Shown: positions 33,014 to 44,880, counted from the stretch's first letter. The stretch: 64,000 bases of DNA from Nematopogon swammerdamellus (GCA_946902875.1 OX336355.1:17269347-17333346), one strand, 5' to 3'. A program made the numbers and translations. Notes: generated by a model from the sequence alone, not told the origin.

Positions 33014-33119
33014 ATGTTCACGAATTTCCATAAATTATAAATACAACATATAAATAATTAGATAACATAAGATAATAATAAGTAATCGCAAGTAATCTAG
33101 ACCGTCTTATCTATGGTAG

Positions 33120-33412
33120 GTCGACACTCACTTGAACGCCGGTACCGATACGAATGACGCTAAAAGTGAGAAGGAGTACGAGTAAACTCCCTCGCATATT
33201 TCAAGCGAGAAATGCCGGTAGGGCCCCAGATCGGGCATGTGCTCAAAAAGGGCCAAGTGCGTAGTACCCGTAACCGACGAGCATGCATGAAGAACATTAT
33301 GGGAGTGGAAGAGTCGGTAGAGGTGTGTCAGGCAGGATCGTGGCACGTGGAGATCCGTTGTCTCTGCCTACTCCACCGGGAAACAGGCGTGACGCTATGT
33401 ATGTATGTAGTT
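33120..33412 (+). mobile_element. LINE 3' end fragment with ATGT tail
   Basis: An open frame with MKNIMGVEESVEVCQ, then GGAGATCCGTTGTCTCTGCC and TACTCC, ends in (ATGT)n. From memory this is the 3' end of a common lepidopteran LINE. Confidence 0.45.
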
Positions 33413-33477
33413 AAAAGTATACGTAGGAAGCAACTTTTATGTAATTTTTTAATTCTGTCTTTCAGATTTAGTTTTTA

Positions 33478-33900
33478 GGGTTCCGTATCCGTCGTACGGG
33501 ACCCTATTACTAAGCCTACGCCGTCTGTCTGTCTGTCTGTCACTCTGTACGAGGGCTGTATTTCTGGAACCGTAACCGGTAGCCCGTTGAAATTTTCACA
33601 GAATATGTGTTATTAATTAATTATTATGGGCGATATAACAACAAATAATAAAAATAAGAAAACGTACAAAATTCACGGGGGTCTCCATACAAGAAACTAA
33701 CTGAAAAAAACTGTATGCGCGCCATCTACCGAAAAAAGTATGAAGTATTTTAACTAATACATAGATGGCGTGAGTGGCGCTGACCATGACATGGCGATAC
33801 GGAACCCTCGGTGCGCGAGTTCGACTCGCACTTGGCCGGTTTTTTTTTGTGGTGCGCAAACCTCGGTGCGCGAGTCCGACTCGCACTTGGCCGGTTTTAT
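33478..33900 (+). mobile_element. Repeat D, full copy with a duplicated end
   Basis: GGGTTCCGTATCCGTCGTAC to CGGAACCCTCGGTGCGCGAG and CACTTGGCCGG. The last ~45 bases are repeated once more at 33855-33900. Confidence 0.75.
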
Positions 33901-34240
33901 TATTTTTATACCTACGTTTCTTTCCAGTTAAATAAAAGCTTAGGATTATTCGACATGATAGTGTTATGGCGACTTTATCTATGATGGTGACTCGGATGGT
34001 GATGATCTTTATTGGATTTCATTGTGTGTGGACGCTTCACTTGTATTCTTTTTATGATTGTTAAAAAATGTGGGAAAGATTTGGTAATCGGCTTATGCGT
34101 GGTATTTTTCTATAACGATTTTGGTTGTATCGAAGTTATTGGCTGTTGGTGATCATATTTTAAAACAAGCTTTCGTGTGCGGCTTCGCTCTCGTCGACTT
34201 CTATGTTTTTTTGGTGTCCAACCCCTTGTGTGCTTTTTTA

Positions 34241-34467
34241 GGTTTCCGTATCCCGTACGGAAGCCTATTACTAAGCCTACGCCGTCTGTCTGTCCGTCTG
34301 TCTGTCTGTCTGGCCTGAACCATAATAGGTAAATTTTTCACAGAATGTGTTATTATGGCGGATATAACAACAAATCCCAAATCCCATACAAGAAACCTGT
34401 TTTTTTCAATGTTTTTTTTTTGTTGTGCGGAAACCTCGGTGCGCGAGTCCGACTCGCACTTGGCCGT
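34241..34467 (+). mobile_element. Repeat D, internally deleted copy
   Basis: It has the start and end blocks of repeat D (CCCGTACGG, TCTGTCTGTC, GCGCGAGTCCGACTCGCAC) but lacks the central part. Confidence 0.7.
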
Positions 34468-34720
34468 TTTTTTATGTAAACCAACATGGGTGGCTTTGCC
34501 GAGAGACCAATATGGTTAGAGCCAAAATCACCTCTCCTCGCGAAACCACTCTCAGTTAGGTGCCATGCCAGCAGATTTGCGGACTGTTGCTTAAGGACAG
34601 CCAGGTTAAAGAATTCGGGAAACACACTCGCCGGAAGACAGGGTGTTAGGGTGGGGGTGGGCCATTCTCCGTACGGTCTGTCTGTTGTTTGTTGTACGTC
34701 TCGTCGACTTCTGCTGCACG
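34468..34720 (-). mobile_element. Third SINE group, long copy
   Basis: In plus orientation ACATGGGTGGCTTTGCCGAG, CCAAAATCACCTCTCC and GTTAGGTGCCATGCC follow the same order as the inverted SINE-B tail (ATGGGTGGCT, AATATCACCT, GTAGGTGCCAT). It is a related but distinct group. Confidence 0.45.
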
Positions 34721-34729
34721 TACGCACCA

Positions 34730-35735
34730 CCTTCCCCACACAACTCGCAAAGATAGACTTACTTATTTATGGCAATTTTAACGGTTTCGTACTATCTATA
34801 CACCCGTCTGTTATATATAAGGGACGATTGTGCAAGCAAACACATACTTAACAATTAATTCCACTTATGCTCATCTTAAAGACACTTACGATAAAAGTCA
34901 GTTGCGCCAACGGTGAAATACTGTAACTAAAATCATACTATGCTGGCTTAAAGTTAAGTATGGTCTGGGTATTCGGCCGTAAAATTTTTTTGAAGGGAAG
35001 GTGTCTACTTAATAAAAGTCAAATCGACTTCTTCCACGCAGACTGAACAAATCAGTTCTGCAAAGCATTATTGTTGACCGCGTGAACAACGTTCGGACTG
35101 AAAAGGGTTTTAATAGAGCTTATTATACACATTACAAAAGTTTCCCTGTTTAACCTAACCTAACAACATCATTAAAAGTTCAAATTAGCATCAAACCGTT
35201 TTAGTGACTATTATGGGTTTATTACATAATGACGTGCGATCTCTGTCTTCTCAACGTTGAAAGATAAAGATGACACTAAATTATTACTCATTATTAATTT
35301 ATAGAATGCTGCCAGAGCGTAGAGATGTATGATTTGATGAAAAAAGAAGCAATCTCAGAGATAACGACCATTTAGCTAAAGACGAGTCATTTTGACTTGG
35401 TGCTTCGTTAGTTAACGGGACGTTAGATATATTTAAGTCTGTATTTGTGCAATGGGCCCTTACTATATGAATCGATATATTTCCATACTTTGATTGTGCC
35501 ATCTAATACATACACCGCTGTGATATTGCATCTGCCTCATATTATAATACGGTTTTGTAATGTACCGCAGCAACCGTTTCATTTATCGTGGGTTAACATC
35601 ATGGGTTGTTGTAATCAACTTTTTATGCATCGCTAGATATTTGATTTAGTTTTTATTACAGAAACTGTTAGATTGCTTTCGCTTAAATTATATGTTTTTT
35701 AATGAATCTATTTGGGTTGCGTGCAGCTACGGTTG
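34730..35735. other. No recognisable gene
   Basis: AT-rich DNA with short open frames; none supported. Confidence 0.4.
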
Positions 35736-35740
35736 ATATA

Positions 35741-36095
35741 AAAAACCGGCCAAGTGCGAGTCGAACTCGCGCACCGAGGGTTCCGTATCGCCATGTGATG
35801 GTAAGCGCCACTCACGCCATCTATGTATTAGTTAAAATGCTTCATACTCTTTTCTGTAGATGGCGCGCATATACTTATAGTTTCTTGTATGGGGACCTCC
35901 GTGAATTTTTTACTTTTTCTTGTTTTTATTATTTATTGTTATATCGGCCATGATAAATAACACATATTCTGTGAACATTTCAACGGGCTACCTATTACGG
36001 TTCAAGAGATACAGCCCTCGGACAGGCGGACAGACAGACAGACGGCGTAGGCTTAGTAATAGGGTCCCGTACGACGGATACGGAACCCTAAAAAA
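35741..36095 (-). mobile_element. Repeat D, full minus-strand copy
   Basis: CGGCCAAGTGCGAGTCGAAC, GGGTTCCGTATCGCCATG, the GCCATCTATG / GTAGATGGCGC pair and CCCGTACGACGGATACGG. Confidence 0.8.
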
Positions 36096-36394
36096 TGTAC
36101 TTAATTAATTTGTAGATTTAGTATTACATTACTTTGGGGTGATAGCAACATAAATACATCTTACCAACAGCTAAGTAGTGTAGCGTATTTACCTGGAACA
36201 AAAAATATATTTATAAGTACACAAATTAAATAGAAAAAATATGTTATGGCCTCATGCAAAGGGTGTTTTTCAATTAGCGTTTTTATATTTAAGTGTTTTT
36301 TTTTTGTATAATCTGGTATGAGTAGCTTTTATTTTTTTATTGCTTCCGAACTGGGTGGCTCTGCCCGAGGTGGAAGACTGAGTATATATGTATA

Positions 36395-36960
36395 AGAGAA
36401 TAGAAGAGAATAGGGGCCAAAGCGCATGCTCCGACCACCAGCCAATATCACATTTTTTTTTAAGGAAACTAACACGGTTGGCTACATCACCTACAACGTC
36501 AGTGATGTCGGCCCATAACACCGGGTGAACGAGGTGCCATGTCAGTGCTTCCCCCTTTGATCGTGCCGGCTACACTGAACTGGTCGGAAAACACAAACTA
36601 TATACGTAGCCGTTTCGACCGACGTTTCATTCAGTGCGGTGGTACCAACCCGGTCGGGTTAAACCCTAGGTACCACCAAGTAAGATTAGGAGGGAAGGGA
36701 CCTACAGTTTTACGAGGAATCCGAACCTCGTTCAGCCTCCAACGGTCAGCGGTCACCCATCCAAGTACTGACCGCACCCAGCGTTGCTTAACATTCAATA
36801 GCGACAGTTGACTGTCTGCACCAAGGTCTGCACCACTGAGCTATCGAGGCTATCCGAGAAGGTAGGTGCCAGACTTCCCTTTGGATAGCTGGCTAAGCTA
36901 TACTGGACTAGAGGAGAACACAGCCGAGGCTGCTATGCGGCCATCTTACATCCAGTATGT
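36395..36960 (-). mobile_element. SINE-B split by a SINE-A
   Basis: SINE-B tail at 36395-36451 (CATGCTCCGACC, CCAATATCAC) and SINE-B body at about 36854-36960 (GAACACAGCCGAGGCTGCTA) lie either side of a complete SINE-A on the same strand. Confidence 0.75.
36452..36853 (-). mobile_element. SINE-A nested in SINE-B
   Basis: Near-identical to the 17211 copy, including CAACTGTCGCTATTGAATG and the AGATTAGGAGGGAAGGGACC variant, so both belong to one recent subfamily. Short GTCTGCACCA and GGTACC duplications are local. Confidence 0.8.
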
Positions 36961-37062
36961 AGGCTTTTGTAATGTCCGTTGACCTATGGATTAAATTGTA
37001 TAATAAACAATAAAAACATTATATTGTTTAGTGTTAATTTAAATTATAATTTATATTTACTG

Positions 37063-37538
37063 TACCGTGTGGGGTCGGTACTTAAAAAGAATAGCCCCAC
37101 TGCATCTCTCCCCGTCGCATGTCGTAAAAGTCGACTAAGGGATAAGAAAATTCGTCAGCCTCGGTAGCTCAGTGGCGCGGTTGGTTAGTCAACTGTTATT
37201 AAGCAACGCTGAGCGCGGTCAGTGATTGGATGGGTGACCGCTCGACCGTTGGAGGCTGACCGTGGTTCGGATTCCACGTTAAACTGTAGGTCCCTTCCCT
37301 TCTTACCTTACTAGGTGGTAGGGTTTATCCCGGCCGGGTTGGTACCACCGCACTGAACGAAACGTCGGTCGAAACGGCTATGTAAATAGTGCGTGTTTTC
37401 CGTCCAGTTTAGTGTAGCCGACATGAAATGAAGGGAAGCACTGACATGGCACCTAGTTCACCCTGTGTTATGGGCTGACATCACGGATGTTGTAGGTGAT
37501 GTAGCCAACTGGGTCAGGTTCCATAATAAAAAAAAAAT
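37063..37538 (+). mobile_element. Composite SINE (module C + SINE-A), copy 2
   Basis: Module C spans 37063-37145. A tRNA-like A box (GGTAGCTCAGTGG) lies near 37161, a 5S-rRNA-like stretch (TTGGATGGGTGACCG) ends at 37240 and a B box (GGTTCGGATTCC) is at 37264. Then come body and tail. Almost identical to the copies at 31296 and 60577. No clear target duplication. Confidence 0.8.
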
Positions 37539-37544
37539 TTCCCT

Positions 37545-38125
37545 TTGTTTTCACACATGTTCATAGTAAAAGTAGTTTGGTAATTCTAGACCAAAATTAC
37601 CTGGCGTCCAGTTTTTATTTTTTTTTAGTTTTATTCAAGAGTCTTACCCACGCCTCTCCGATACAGTTGAGCTAGTCGATGGCATGAGGGGAAAATTCAC
37701 TAAGTGAATTAATAGTATTACATTTTGCTCCTAGGTCAAAATGCTTGCTATATATTAATTATATTTTAATATTACGATAACAAATGAGCACTACTTGAGA
37801 CACATTGGCAGTTGTCATTTCAATCAAACAACATTTAACAGGTACTTTGAATGACAATCACAAAAGTTAAACGTATACGAGAAAGACGGAAAATAAATGA
37901 TTTAAATTCAAAACTGCAGTCGGCCAAAATGTGTTTAAGGAAACTGGGTCACAGTCGAGGGGAGAAATGTAATTAATTTCCCTTCATTTTCTTCATTTTT
38001 CTCCGACCCAATTTCCCCGCAACCCCTACTATCAAACACAGTATCAAGAACAAGAATAAATAAAATCAGCACCAACAGTGGAGAAACACATTTAGAACTT
38101 TGTCAGATTCACCTTGAATTCTCAT
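37545..38125. other. No recognisable gene
   Basis: AT-rich, no supported feature. Confidence 0.4.
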
Positions 38126-38127
38126 AT

Positions 38128-38330
38128 TTTTTTATTTAAATCGCGACATATGGCGACGAAGCATAAGGTGTCTAACGACACCCGTGGCCGGGTTTCCACG
38201 CATGCGGGGGTTTAGAATGCCATGCCAGATAGGTGCCCACAGATCAGAGAAGTTTAAGGAGTTCTGTGTAGGTGCCCGTTCACGACCCTCTTGAAAAACC
38301 CGAGACTGTACTTGGGGGGACCATATTTAT
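38128..38330 (-). mobile_element. 3' end of the Jockey-like LINE family, third copy
   Basis: On the minus strand: CCCCCCAAGTACAGTCTCGG, GGGCACCTATCTGGCATGGC, GGTGTCGTTAGACACCTTAT, CGCCATATGTCGCG and a poly-A tail. It follows the end of the LINE at 55365-55510, with a short internal repeat of the GGCACCTA segment. Confidence 0.75.
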
Positions 38331-38444
38331 TTACGTGACCCACAGATACAGAACAAAACAGAAGCAAAAACCCAACATAATAAATTTAAATGCAGCAGCA
38401 ATGTTGAAGATTTTAAAAGATTTGCCGAAGACATTATTAACACA

Positions 38445-38665
38445 GTGCTAAAGGGCGACAGCATAATCACCTCTTACCTTGGTACGGTCCTTTCACCGAG
38501 TTGATCTTCGTGCCTTAATTGCTGCTTGATATAGCTACGAGTATCTTGTCCTAACACTTTGCTAAACGTGGTGTTAGGTCTTGCGATGTAATTTACCAGA
38601 GTAGTTGCGGCACAACACCGATTACTCTGCTCACCCCGATTGTCGGCATACAGGCCGTGTACCGT
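38445..38665 (+). mobile_element. Module C repeat, 5'-truncated
   Basis: GTGCTAAAGGGCGACAGC, CACCGAGTTGATCTTCGTGC, TTTACCAGAGTAGTTGCGGC and CCCCGATTGTCGGC. Confidence 0.6.
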
Positions 38666-38699
38666 ACAGACGGACGGATGGACGAACAGACACCTGATA

Positions 38700-38975
38700 G
38701 ATTTTATAGAACCGTTCGGAATCGGTGTAAAACTGTAGGTCCCTTCCCTTGCCCCTGACTAGGTGGTAGGCTCAAATTGTAGCCGACTGGGTTGGTACTA
38801 CCATACTGGATGGAAGATGGCCGCATAGCAGCCTCGGTTGTGTTCTCCTCTAGTCCAGTATAGCAATCCAGCGAAGTCTCCGGTATGGCACCTACCTTCT
38901 CGCCGGTGATATTGGCTGGTCAGAGCATGTGCTTTGACCCCTCCGACTCAGCCACGAATACCGGATTACTTAAAA
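38700..38975 (+). mobile_element. SINE-B, head lost
   Basis: From ACCGTTCGGAATCGGTGTAA through GGTTGGTACTACCATACTGG to GAATACCGGATTA and an A-rich end. Confidence 0.75.
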
Positions 38976-39339
38976 AATTTTTTCTACTGTGGCCGATCGT
39001 TTGCACTGAGTCGTGCGTTCTCGAGGGAATAACTGCCGGCGCGTTGACCACGCCTACATTTCCCTCCTAACCTATTCAAATGATCTGTGGTTTGAACCAT
39101 CAACCCAGTCTGCCTGTCAAAAGCAAAATAAAAAAAAATACGTTCCACATCAGGTCAAAAGAACACGACACACAAAAAATTGGTAAACGACGACTGACAT
39201 CTAAAAACACCCGACTACGAAAAACGAAAGTTGATCAAAAATGCTGCGGTCGAGCTTTTCTATTCTAATCCTTCTATACGCCCAATCAATCAATCAAGTT
39301 TCGCTCGATCAAGTTTCCTTATTATTTAATTTGTATTTA

Positions 39340-39715
39340 TTCTTAGTCGGGTTTTATAAAAAAATATATATTTAATTCATTTTAGTTCTAAATTATTAAA
39401 TTAGTTCTTGGCAACGATACCCCACTCGAGTGAGTTTGAAGAAAAATATGTCTTCCAAAGTTCGACAATATTATGCTGCTTGGCGCCCGCAATTTTGAAT
39501 TTTTCATCATAGCCTAGGACACGCTGTCTATCGAGACGAATCTTAACAATTCTTTATATGTTGAAATCTACTAAGTAATTTAGGCTCTGCGTGGGAACAA
39601 ACGAACACACATACATACATACATACTTATATACACACATTCATACACACATACATACATACACAAGCTGCCAAAATCATAACCCTCCTTTTGGCTTCGC
39701 CGTAGTCGGGTAAAA
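39340..39715 (+). repeat. Dispersed repeat fragment with CATA microsatellite
   Basis: TAGTCGGGTTTTATAAAA at the left and GCTTCGCCGTAGTCGGGTAA at the right, with (CATA)n near 39608-39660. Recognised only loosely from moth genomes. Confidence 0.3.
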
Positions 39716-40129
39716 ATAGGATCATATTTGAGGGTTGAATATGGTTGAATACTGCTCTTATTTCGGGCACAATGCCCGGATGAGCAGACATTTTTTATTC
39801 ATCTAAAATTTTCTATTAAATTTTTTAACACAGCATTGTTGGCCTTTTTTCGTCTAAATAATGTATTGTGTGCTTTGAACGTGCTGTTGGCTATATTTAG
39901 GCTGTTTCATTTAGAGATGATGAATAAAATTATTTCTAAGAATTTCAAAGTTTTTTTCCGATACAACATGCATACCTCAAGTAAAGTGTGTGTATGTAAA
40001 TGTATCAACAATTTCTGACAAAGGCTATATACACCTCATTTTATTTATACTTTTATTTTTGATTTTATGTGGTCAGAATTTATAAAGCTTAAATTATAGT
40101 TATTCTAGCTCTCAAATTGTATCTTAACA

Positions 40130-40315
40130 CTGTAAGCGGTGTCTATTGTGTAGCTAGTCACAATGTATTGTAATCGAAGACGTTAAAAGAACCCTGCGAA
40201 GTTTCTTGCCGGCTCTTCTTTGTGGGTGTAATCGAACCGGATTGTAAAAACTAAACAGGACAAATTCAAGCGTTGTGTACTACCATACGAATAATGAACA
40301 AAGAATAAATAAATA
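40130..40315 (+). mobile_element. LINE 3' UTR-like fragment
   Basis: CTGCGAAGTTTCTTGCCGGC and TCTTCTTTGTGG, ending AATAAATAAATAC, resemble a common lepidopteran LINE end. Confidence 0.4.
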
Positions 40316-40329
40316 CGAAAAAAATTGCG

Positions 40330-40630
40330 TTTACATACCTACACCTGCTGCTTCACTGTTCGGAGCCGGTGTAAAACTGTAGATCCCTTCCCTTGCCCCT
40401 TACTAGTATCAAATTGTAGCCGACTGAATTGGTACCACCGTATTGGATGTAAGAAGGTCGCATAGCAGCCTCGACTGTGTTCTCCCTCTAGTCCAGTATA
40501 ATAGCCAGCAATTCAAAGCGAAGTCTCCAGTATGGCACCTACCTTCTCGGAGGTGATATTGGCTGGTCGGAGCATGTGCACTGGTCCCTCTGACTTAGCC
40601 ACCCATACCGGATTACATTTAAAAAAAGGC
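40330..40630 (+). mobile_element. SINE-B, near-complete without A box
   Basis: ACACCTGCTGCTTCACTG, TGTTCGGAGCCGG, GTACCACCGTATTGGATG, TATGGCACCTACCTTCTCGG and CCATACCGGATT tail. Confidence 0.75.
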
Positions 40631-40878
40631 AATTTTCAATCCGACCTTTCTTTACAAAGGTTAATATGAAATTGAATGTAGGGCGCAACCTATCCCATTC
40701 AGTTCACAATGGGGTTGGTTTTTTTATGTCGGTGGTACATTGTGTCGTTAACTAATATTTTATTTAAAACTGCACCACTCTATCCCACAACGAAAAAAAT
40801 CTAGTTATGATTATGAAAACAATATATTTTTTTGCATTTCTTTATGTTTTATATTGCTAAACTAGAATAAGTAGGTAT

Positions 40879-41108
40879 CCTTACCTATAATAAAATCCAA
40901 CGTCTGCTTTCTGTCTGAGTGTCTGAGTGTATGTCTGTCTGTCCGCTTATAACTCGAGAACCACTGAACCGATTTTAATAAAACAGAATTCTACGGATGG
41001 CTTGATTCTTCCCATCAACTATAGGCTACTTACTATCACGCTAAATGGCTTATGAGGTTAGCAGTGAAGTGAAATATGAGAGCGGGCGGAGCCGCGGGCA
41101 CAACTTGT
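40879..41108 (+). mobile_element. Hel-2 copy
   Basis: CCTTACCTATAATAAAATCC to GGAGCCGCGGGCACAACTTG; the terminal CTAG has mutated to CTTG. Confidence 0.7.
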
Positions 41109-41121
41109 TATATTATATTAT

Positions 41122-41513
41122 TAGCTTTTGCCAGCAGCTTCGCTCGCTTTAAATTCGTATTTACAAAGAAGAAAGTAAGTAAGCCTGCTACCGTACTTTT
41201 ATTTCGGCGCGCGGAACATTCGGTTTGTACGAGAGTCACATCCTAGCGTAACCGGAACAAAATTTTACTATATATCCTGTGTACCGTATATTATATATGA
41301 TTGTACTAAGTTTCGTCAAATTCTGATGATCGGTTTAAGAGTTATGGAGGAATATACATACATACATATGTACATACAGAAAAGATTTCTAAAAATCGTC
41401 AATTTATTTTTAGTATCATACATAGAGTCCACAACGCAATATCTCATAAAACAAAGTAACTTACTCATTGACCATCCCTTACTTACATCCCTTATTATTA
41501 GTATTGATTGATG
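41122..41513 (-). mobile_element. Hel-1, minus-strand copy
   Basis: Ends TAGCTTTTGCCAGCAGCTTC and TTATTATTAGTATTGATTG. Same blocks as the 19228 copy. Confidence 0.65.
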
Positions 41514-41751
41514 ATAAATACTAAGCCGAAAAATAAATTATGAAAAATCTCAAGTCAACTTCTTGTGTCCGATGCCAAGTACGAGTTTGCTGACGACATT
41601 ATAAGATTAAATTTGAAATCATGCAAGCTGACAGACCGCAAAAGCTTGCGTAATGAAAATTGACAAGTTGTGGTAATACGGCAGAAAATTGTACCTACTG
41701 ATGAAAAATGGGGATAATTTTTTCGGCACCGACCATCCCCTATAGCTAGGT

Positions 41752-42130
41752 TTTTTTTTTATGGCAACTGACATAATTGGCTGTATCGCTTACAACATCT
41801 GTGATATCAGCCCATAACACCGGGTGAACTAGGTGCCATGACAGTGCTTCCCTTAATTTCATGTCGGCCACACTGAACTGGACAGAAAACACGAACTATT
41901 TACATAGCCGTTTCGACCGACGTTTCATTCAGTGCGGTGGTACCAACCCGGACGGGATAAACCCGACCACCTAGTAAGGTAAGAAGGGAAGGGATACAGT
42001 TTTACGTGGAATCCGAACGACGGTCAGCCCCCAACAGTCGAGCGGTCACCCATCCAAATACTGACCGCGTACAGGTGTGCTTAATAATAACAGTCCACCG
42101 ACCGCACCACTGAGCTAAGTACCGAGGCTT
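41752..42130 (-). mobile_element. SINE-A, full-length diverged copy
   Basis: T-run, ATTGGCTGTATCGCTTACAA, GGTGCCATGACAGTGCTTCC, then the body and the head ACTGAGCTAAGTACCGAGGC (4-base insertion in the A-box region). Confidence 0.75.
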
Positions 42131-42265
42131 CCAAAATTATTAGGACAAGATAAATAACAAGGGAAGGACAGTGCCAAGGTGACAACTGACAAGCGGCTAC
42201 CCTGTCGCCCTTTAGCGCGAAATCTTGCCCATAACCCAGCTTTTCAAGGCATGCACTTGAATGAG
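42131..42265 (-). mobile_element. Module C repeat fragment
   Basis: GTGCCAAGGTGACAAC, CCCTGTCGCCCTTTAGCGCG, partial and diverged. Confidence 0.45.
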
Positions 42266-42420
42266 TCTTCAAATTGCGGGTTAATTTCGTTTCCCCAGCG
42301 ACTTTAATCCGCCTTTGAGTCGGACTGGTGTCTCCTCGGGGACGAAATTGGCTGCACCCGAGGATCCGACGTTGAGCACAGCCATCCAGTTCTGGTGCAC
42401 TAATTAAATTACTAATTAAA

Positions 42421-42880
42421 AAAAACCCCGACCCTTTCAAAGTCGAAAATAATTTCCGTTTACTTAAAGGAGTCGGGCAACCGCTCAGTAAATTCCCGCG
42501 CAGGTCTTGAGTTTTTTTTATATTTTATTCACTTAGCGGTCCCCCGACTCCTTTAAATAAGTAAACGGAAATTATTTTTGACCTTTTAAGGGTCGGGCGT
42601 TTTTTAAATTTGTAATTTATATTTTATTTAAAGTTTTTTTAAGAAAACCGCATGCAAATCGGTCCACTTTGTAAGATAATTAATTTTTTATTACTTAATC
42701 ACTTGATTATTTGATTATAAACCTAGCTAACAACCATCTCGATTAAACCAGCTGTCCAAAAAAAAATCCCCATCCAAATCGGCCCATCCGTTTGGGAGCT
42801 ACGATGCCACAGACAGACACACCCATACACACACACGTTAAACTTAGAAGACCCCTGTTTTTTCGTCGGGAGTTAAATAA
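42421..42880 (+). mobile_element. MITE-like element with CCCCGACCC ends and inner foldback
   Basis: 42426-42598 is a foldback: GAAAATAATTTCCGTTTACT pairs with AGTAAACGGAAATTATTTTT, closed by CCCGACCC / GGGTCGGG. Further right, GGGAGCTACGATGCCACAGA and TTTTTTCGTCGGGAG are, from memory, parts of one common moth repeat. Confidence 0.6.
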
Positions 42881-42885
42881 AAAAC

Positions 42886-42944
42886 TGCACGGGGAGAGAT
42901 GCAGTGGGGCTATTATTTTTAAGTACGCAATCCCCCACGGTACT
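42886..42944 (-). mobile_element. Module C, isolated copy
   Basis: GCACGGGGAGAGATGCAGTG and GGGCTATTATTTTTAAGTAC, not joined to a SINE-A body. Confidence 0.6.
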
Positions 42945-43218
42945 CGCACCTTTTATTATGAAAGTTCACCGAAGTGATACATAATTTAATCTATAAATTA
43001 TCACCAGTACTTAGGAGGAGAACAGAAGCGGTAGACAGCAAGTTATTGCTGGGTCGAGACTTCCTGCTGATAAGAGTCAGGGATCGTTAACCTTTTTCGA
43101 GCACCCACTTCACCTATTAAATGGGTACGATGATAAGGATAGAGTTGGTAATCTACAAGACAGGCGCAGTCAAAAAACAATTTATACTTAATTCGTTTTA
43201 ATTAGATATATTGATATA

Positions 43219-43400
43219 CTAGCGTTTGCCCGCGACTTCGTCCGCGTGGATTTTAAAAAAAGAACAGAATTCGAAATTTAAGTTTTTATGTGACGTTGAT
43301 AGGCTCTCTGACTCTCTCTCCCGTCCATACTATAATTTATTTGATACTGCTGAGCCCTAAGGCTATTTAGCGTGATGGTATATAATAACCTATATCTTAT
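43219..43400 (-). mobile_element. Helitron-like 3' end (Hel-3)
   Basis: ACTAGCGTTTGCCCGCGACT and TCGTCCGCGTGGATT, then GGCTATTTAGCGTGATGG. The other end is not defined. Confidence 0.5.
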
Positions 43401-43639
43401 TCTGATGCAGTGGCGGCTGGTGACTTCAGTGACCAGTAGTGCGCTAAGTACCTTCCTCTGAACACATTCCCAATGTTGTACTGCCCTGCATTTGATGGAC
43501 AGGTGAGGCCCATGACCAAATTATCGGTAACATCCGTCTCTCAGCTGTTCCATAATTAAACTTTGCTGGAAACTGTATGGCTTTAGGGTGGATAAGGTGT
43601 CCGCCATCCCTATCAAAATCAATTTGAACAGATGGTATG

Positions 43640-44270
43640 TCTGTTTCATACATTTGCGTTCGACAAGTATGGGACATTCGTCCAAACAAAACTAGTAACG
43701 GTTGAAGAGTTCCACTGTACACCTCGTGACTCCATCATCAGGCCCTCGTCACCAAGTGTATTGGTAGAAGTATGGGACACTCGTCCAAACCAACCAAATG
43801 AGCCCAAACTCGAGGGGGTTACTAGTAACGGTTGAAGAGTTCCACTGTACACCTCCTGACTCCATCATCAGACCCTCGTCACCAAGTGTATTGGTAGAAG
43901 TATGGGACACTCGTCCAAACCAACCAAATGAGCCCAAACTCGAGGGCGTTACTAGTAACGGTTGAAGCGTTCCACCGTACACCTCCTGATTCCATCATCA
44001 GACCCTCGACACCAAGTGTATTGGTAGAAGTATGGGACACTCGTCCAAACCAACCATATGCGCCCAAACTCGAGGGGGTTACTAGTAACGGTTGAAGAGT
44101 TCCACTGTACACCTCCTGACTCCATCATCAGACCCTCGTCACCAAGTGTATTGGTAGAAGTATGGGACACTCGTCCAAACCAACCAAATGAGCCCAAACT
44201 CGAGGCGGTTACTAGTAACGGTTGAAGAGTTCCACTGTACACCTCCTTACTCTATCATCAGACCCTCCAA
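43640..44270. repeat. 130 bp tandem repeat, about 4.7 units
   Basis: CTAGTAACGGTTGAAGAGTT recurs at 43692, 43822, 43952, 44082 and 44212, exactly 130 bases apart. Units also share GTATGGGACACTCGTCC and TCCATCATCAGACCCTCG. The period is not a multiple of three, so the overlapping minus-strand frames are not coding. Confidence 0.9.
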
Positions 44271-44586
44271 TCCGGGATCCCCCCGAAAAACGAGTTAAAC
44301 GCGCCATCCACGGAACACATACATCGGCACAGAATACTTAATAGGTACTATCGTACCAAAAGCGACATTCTACAAGGACACATAAAGGAATAGCTCGCAC
44401 AGCGCTCAATACCTAACTCGATTAATAGCCTACATCACGCTTCTCTTTCTATCGCGTAACTCTATCTCTTTTGAAGCGACACTTGCCGTGTTAGAGTTGT
44501 CATCTTGTGACGAATAAATTACTCTGAATACGAAAAAACTCTGTGGCTTCTCGTAAGTATGATGACATGTTAATTTTATTGATTCA

Positions 44587-44880
44587 CTAGCTTTTACGCG
44601 CGGCTTCGCTCGCGGCAGAGTCGGTTTAATAGCAACTCAGACAAAAACATAGGTAAACATAATAAACGATCGCTTCTCTTATATTCTGTCTCCCTCCCTC
44701 GCCCCTGCCCTTCCGTCTCCCTGCCCTTCCCTCCCCTAACTCTTCCTCTTTCCCCTCCCCATACTTACCTTCTCTCTCCCCACCTTCTCTTTTATAAATC
44801 AATAGCTTTTACCCGCGGCTTCGCTCGCGGTAAACTCGGTTTAATAGCAAATCCAATTTAAACACAAAAATGATAAATAG
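44587..44880 (-). mobile_element. Two tandem Helitron-like 3' ends at the edge of the pyrimidine tract
   Basis: TAGCTTTTACGCGCGGCTTC (44590) and TAGCTTTTACCCGCGGCTTC (44806) each continue with CGGTTTAATAGCAA and an AAACGATCG/AGACGATTG block, then pyrimidine-rich DNA. Two copies of one element end, about 216 bases apart. Confidence 0.55.

Noticed and set aside
33520..33545. TCTGTCTGTCTGTC as an independent microsatellite
   Set aside because: It is a fixed internal part of repeat D and recurs at the same place in most copies.
37217..37240. A 5S rRNA gene
   Set aside because: Only the short internal control-like stretch is present, within a SINE head.
43646..44242. Four overlapping minus-strand frames as genes
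   Set aside because: They tile a 130 bp tandem repeat whose period is not a codon multiple.
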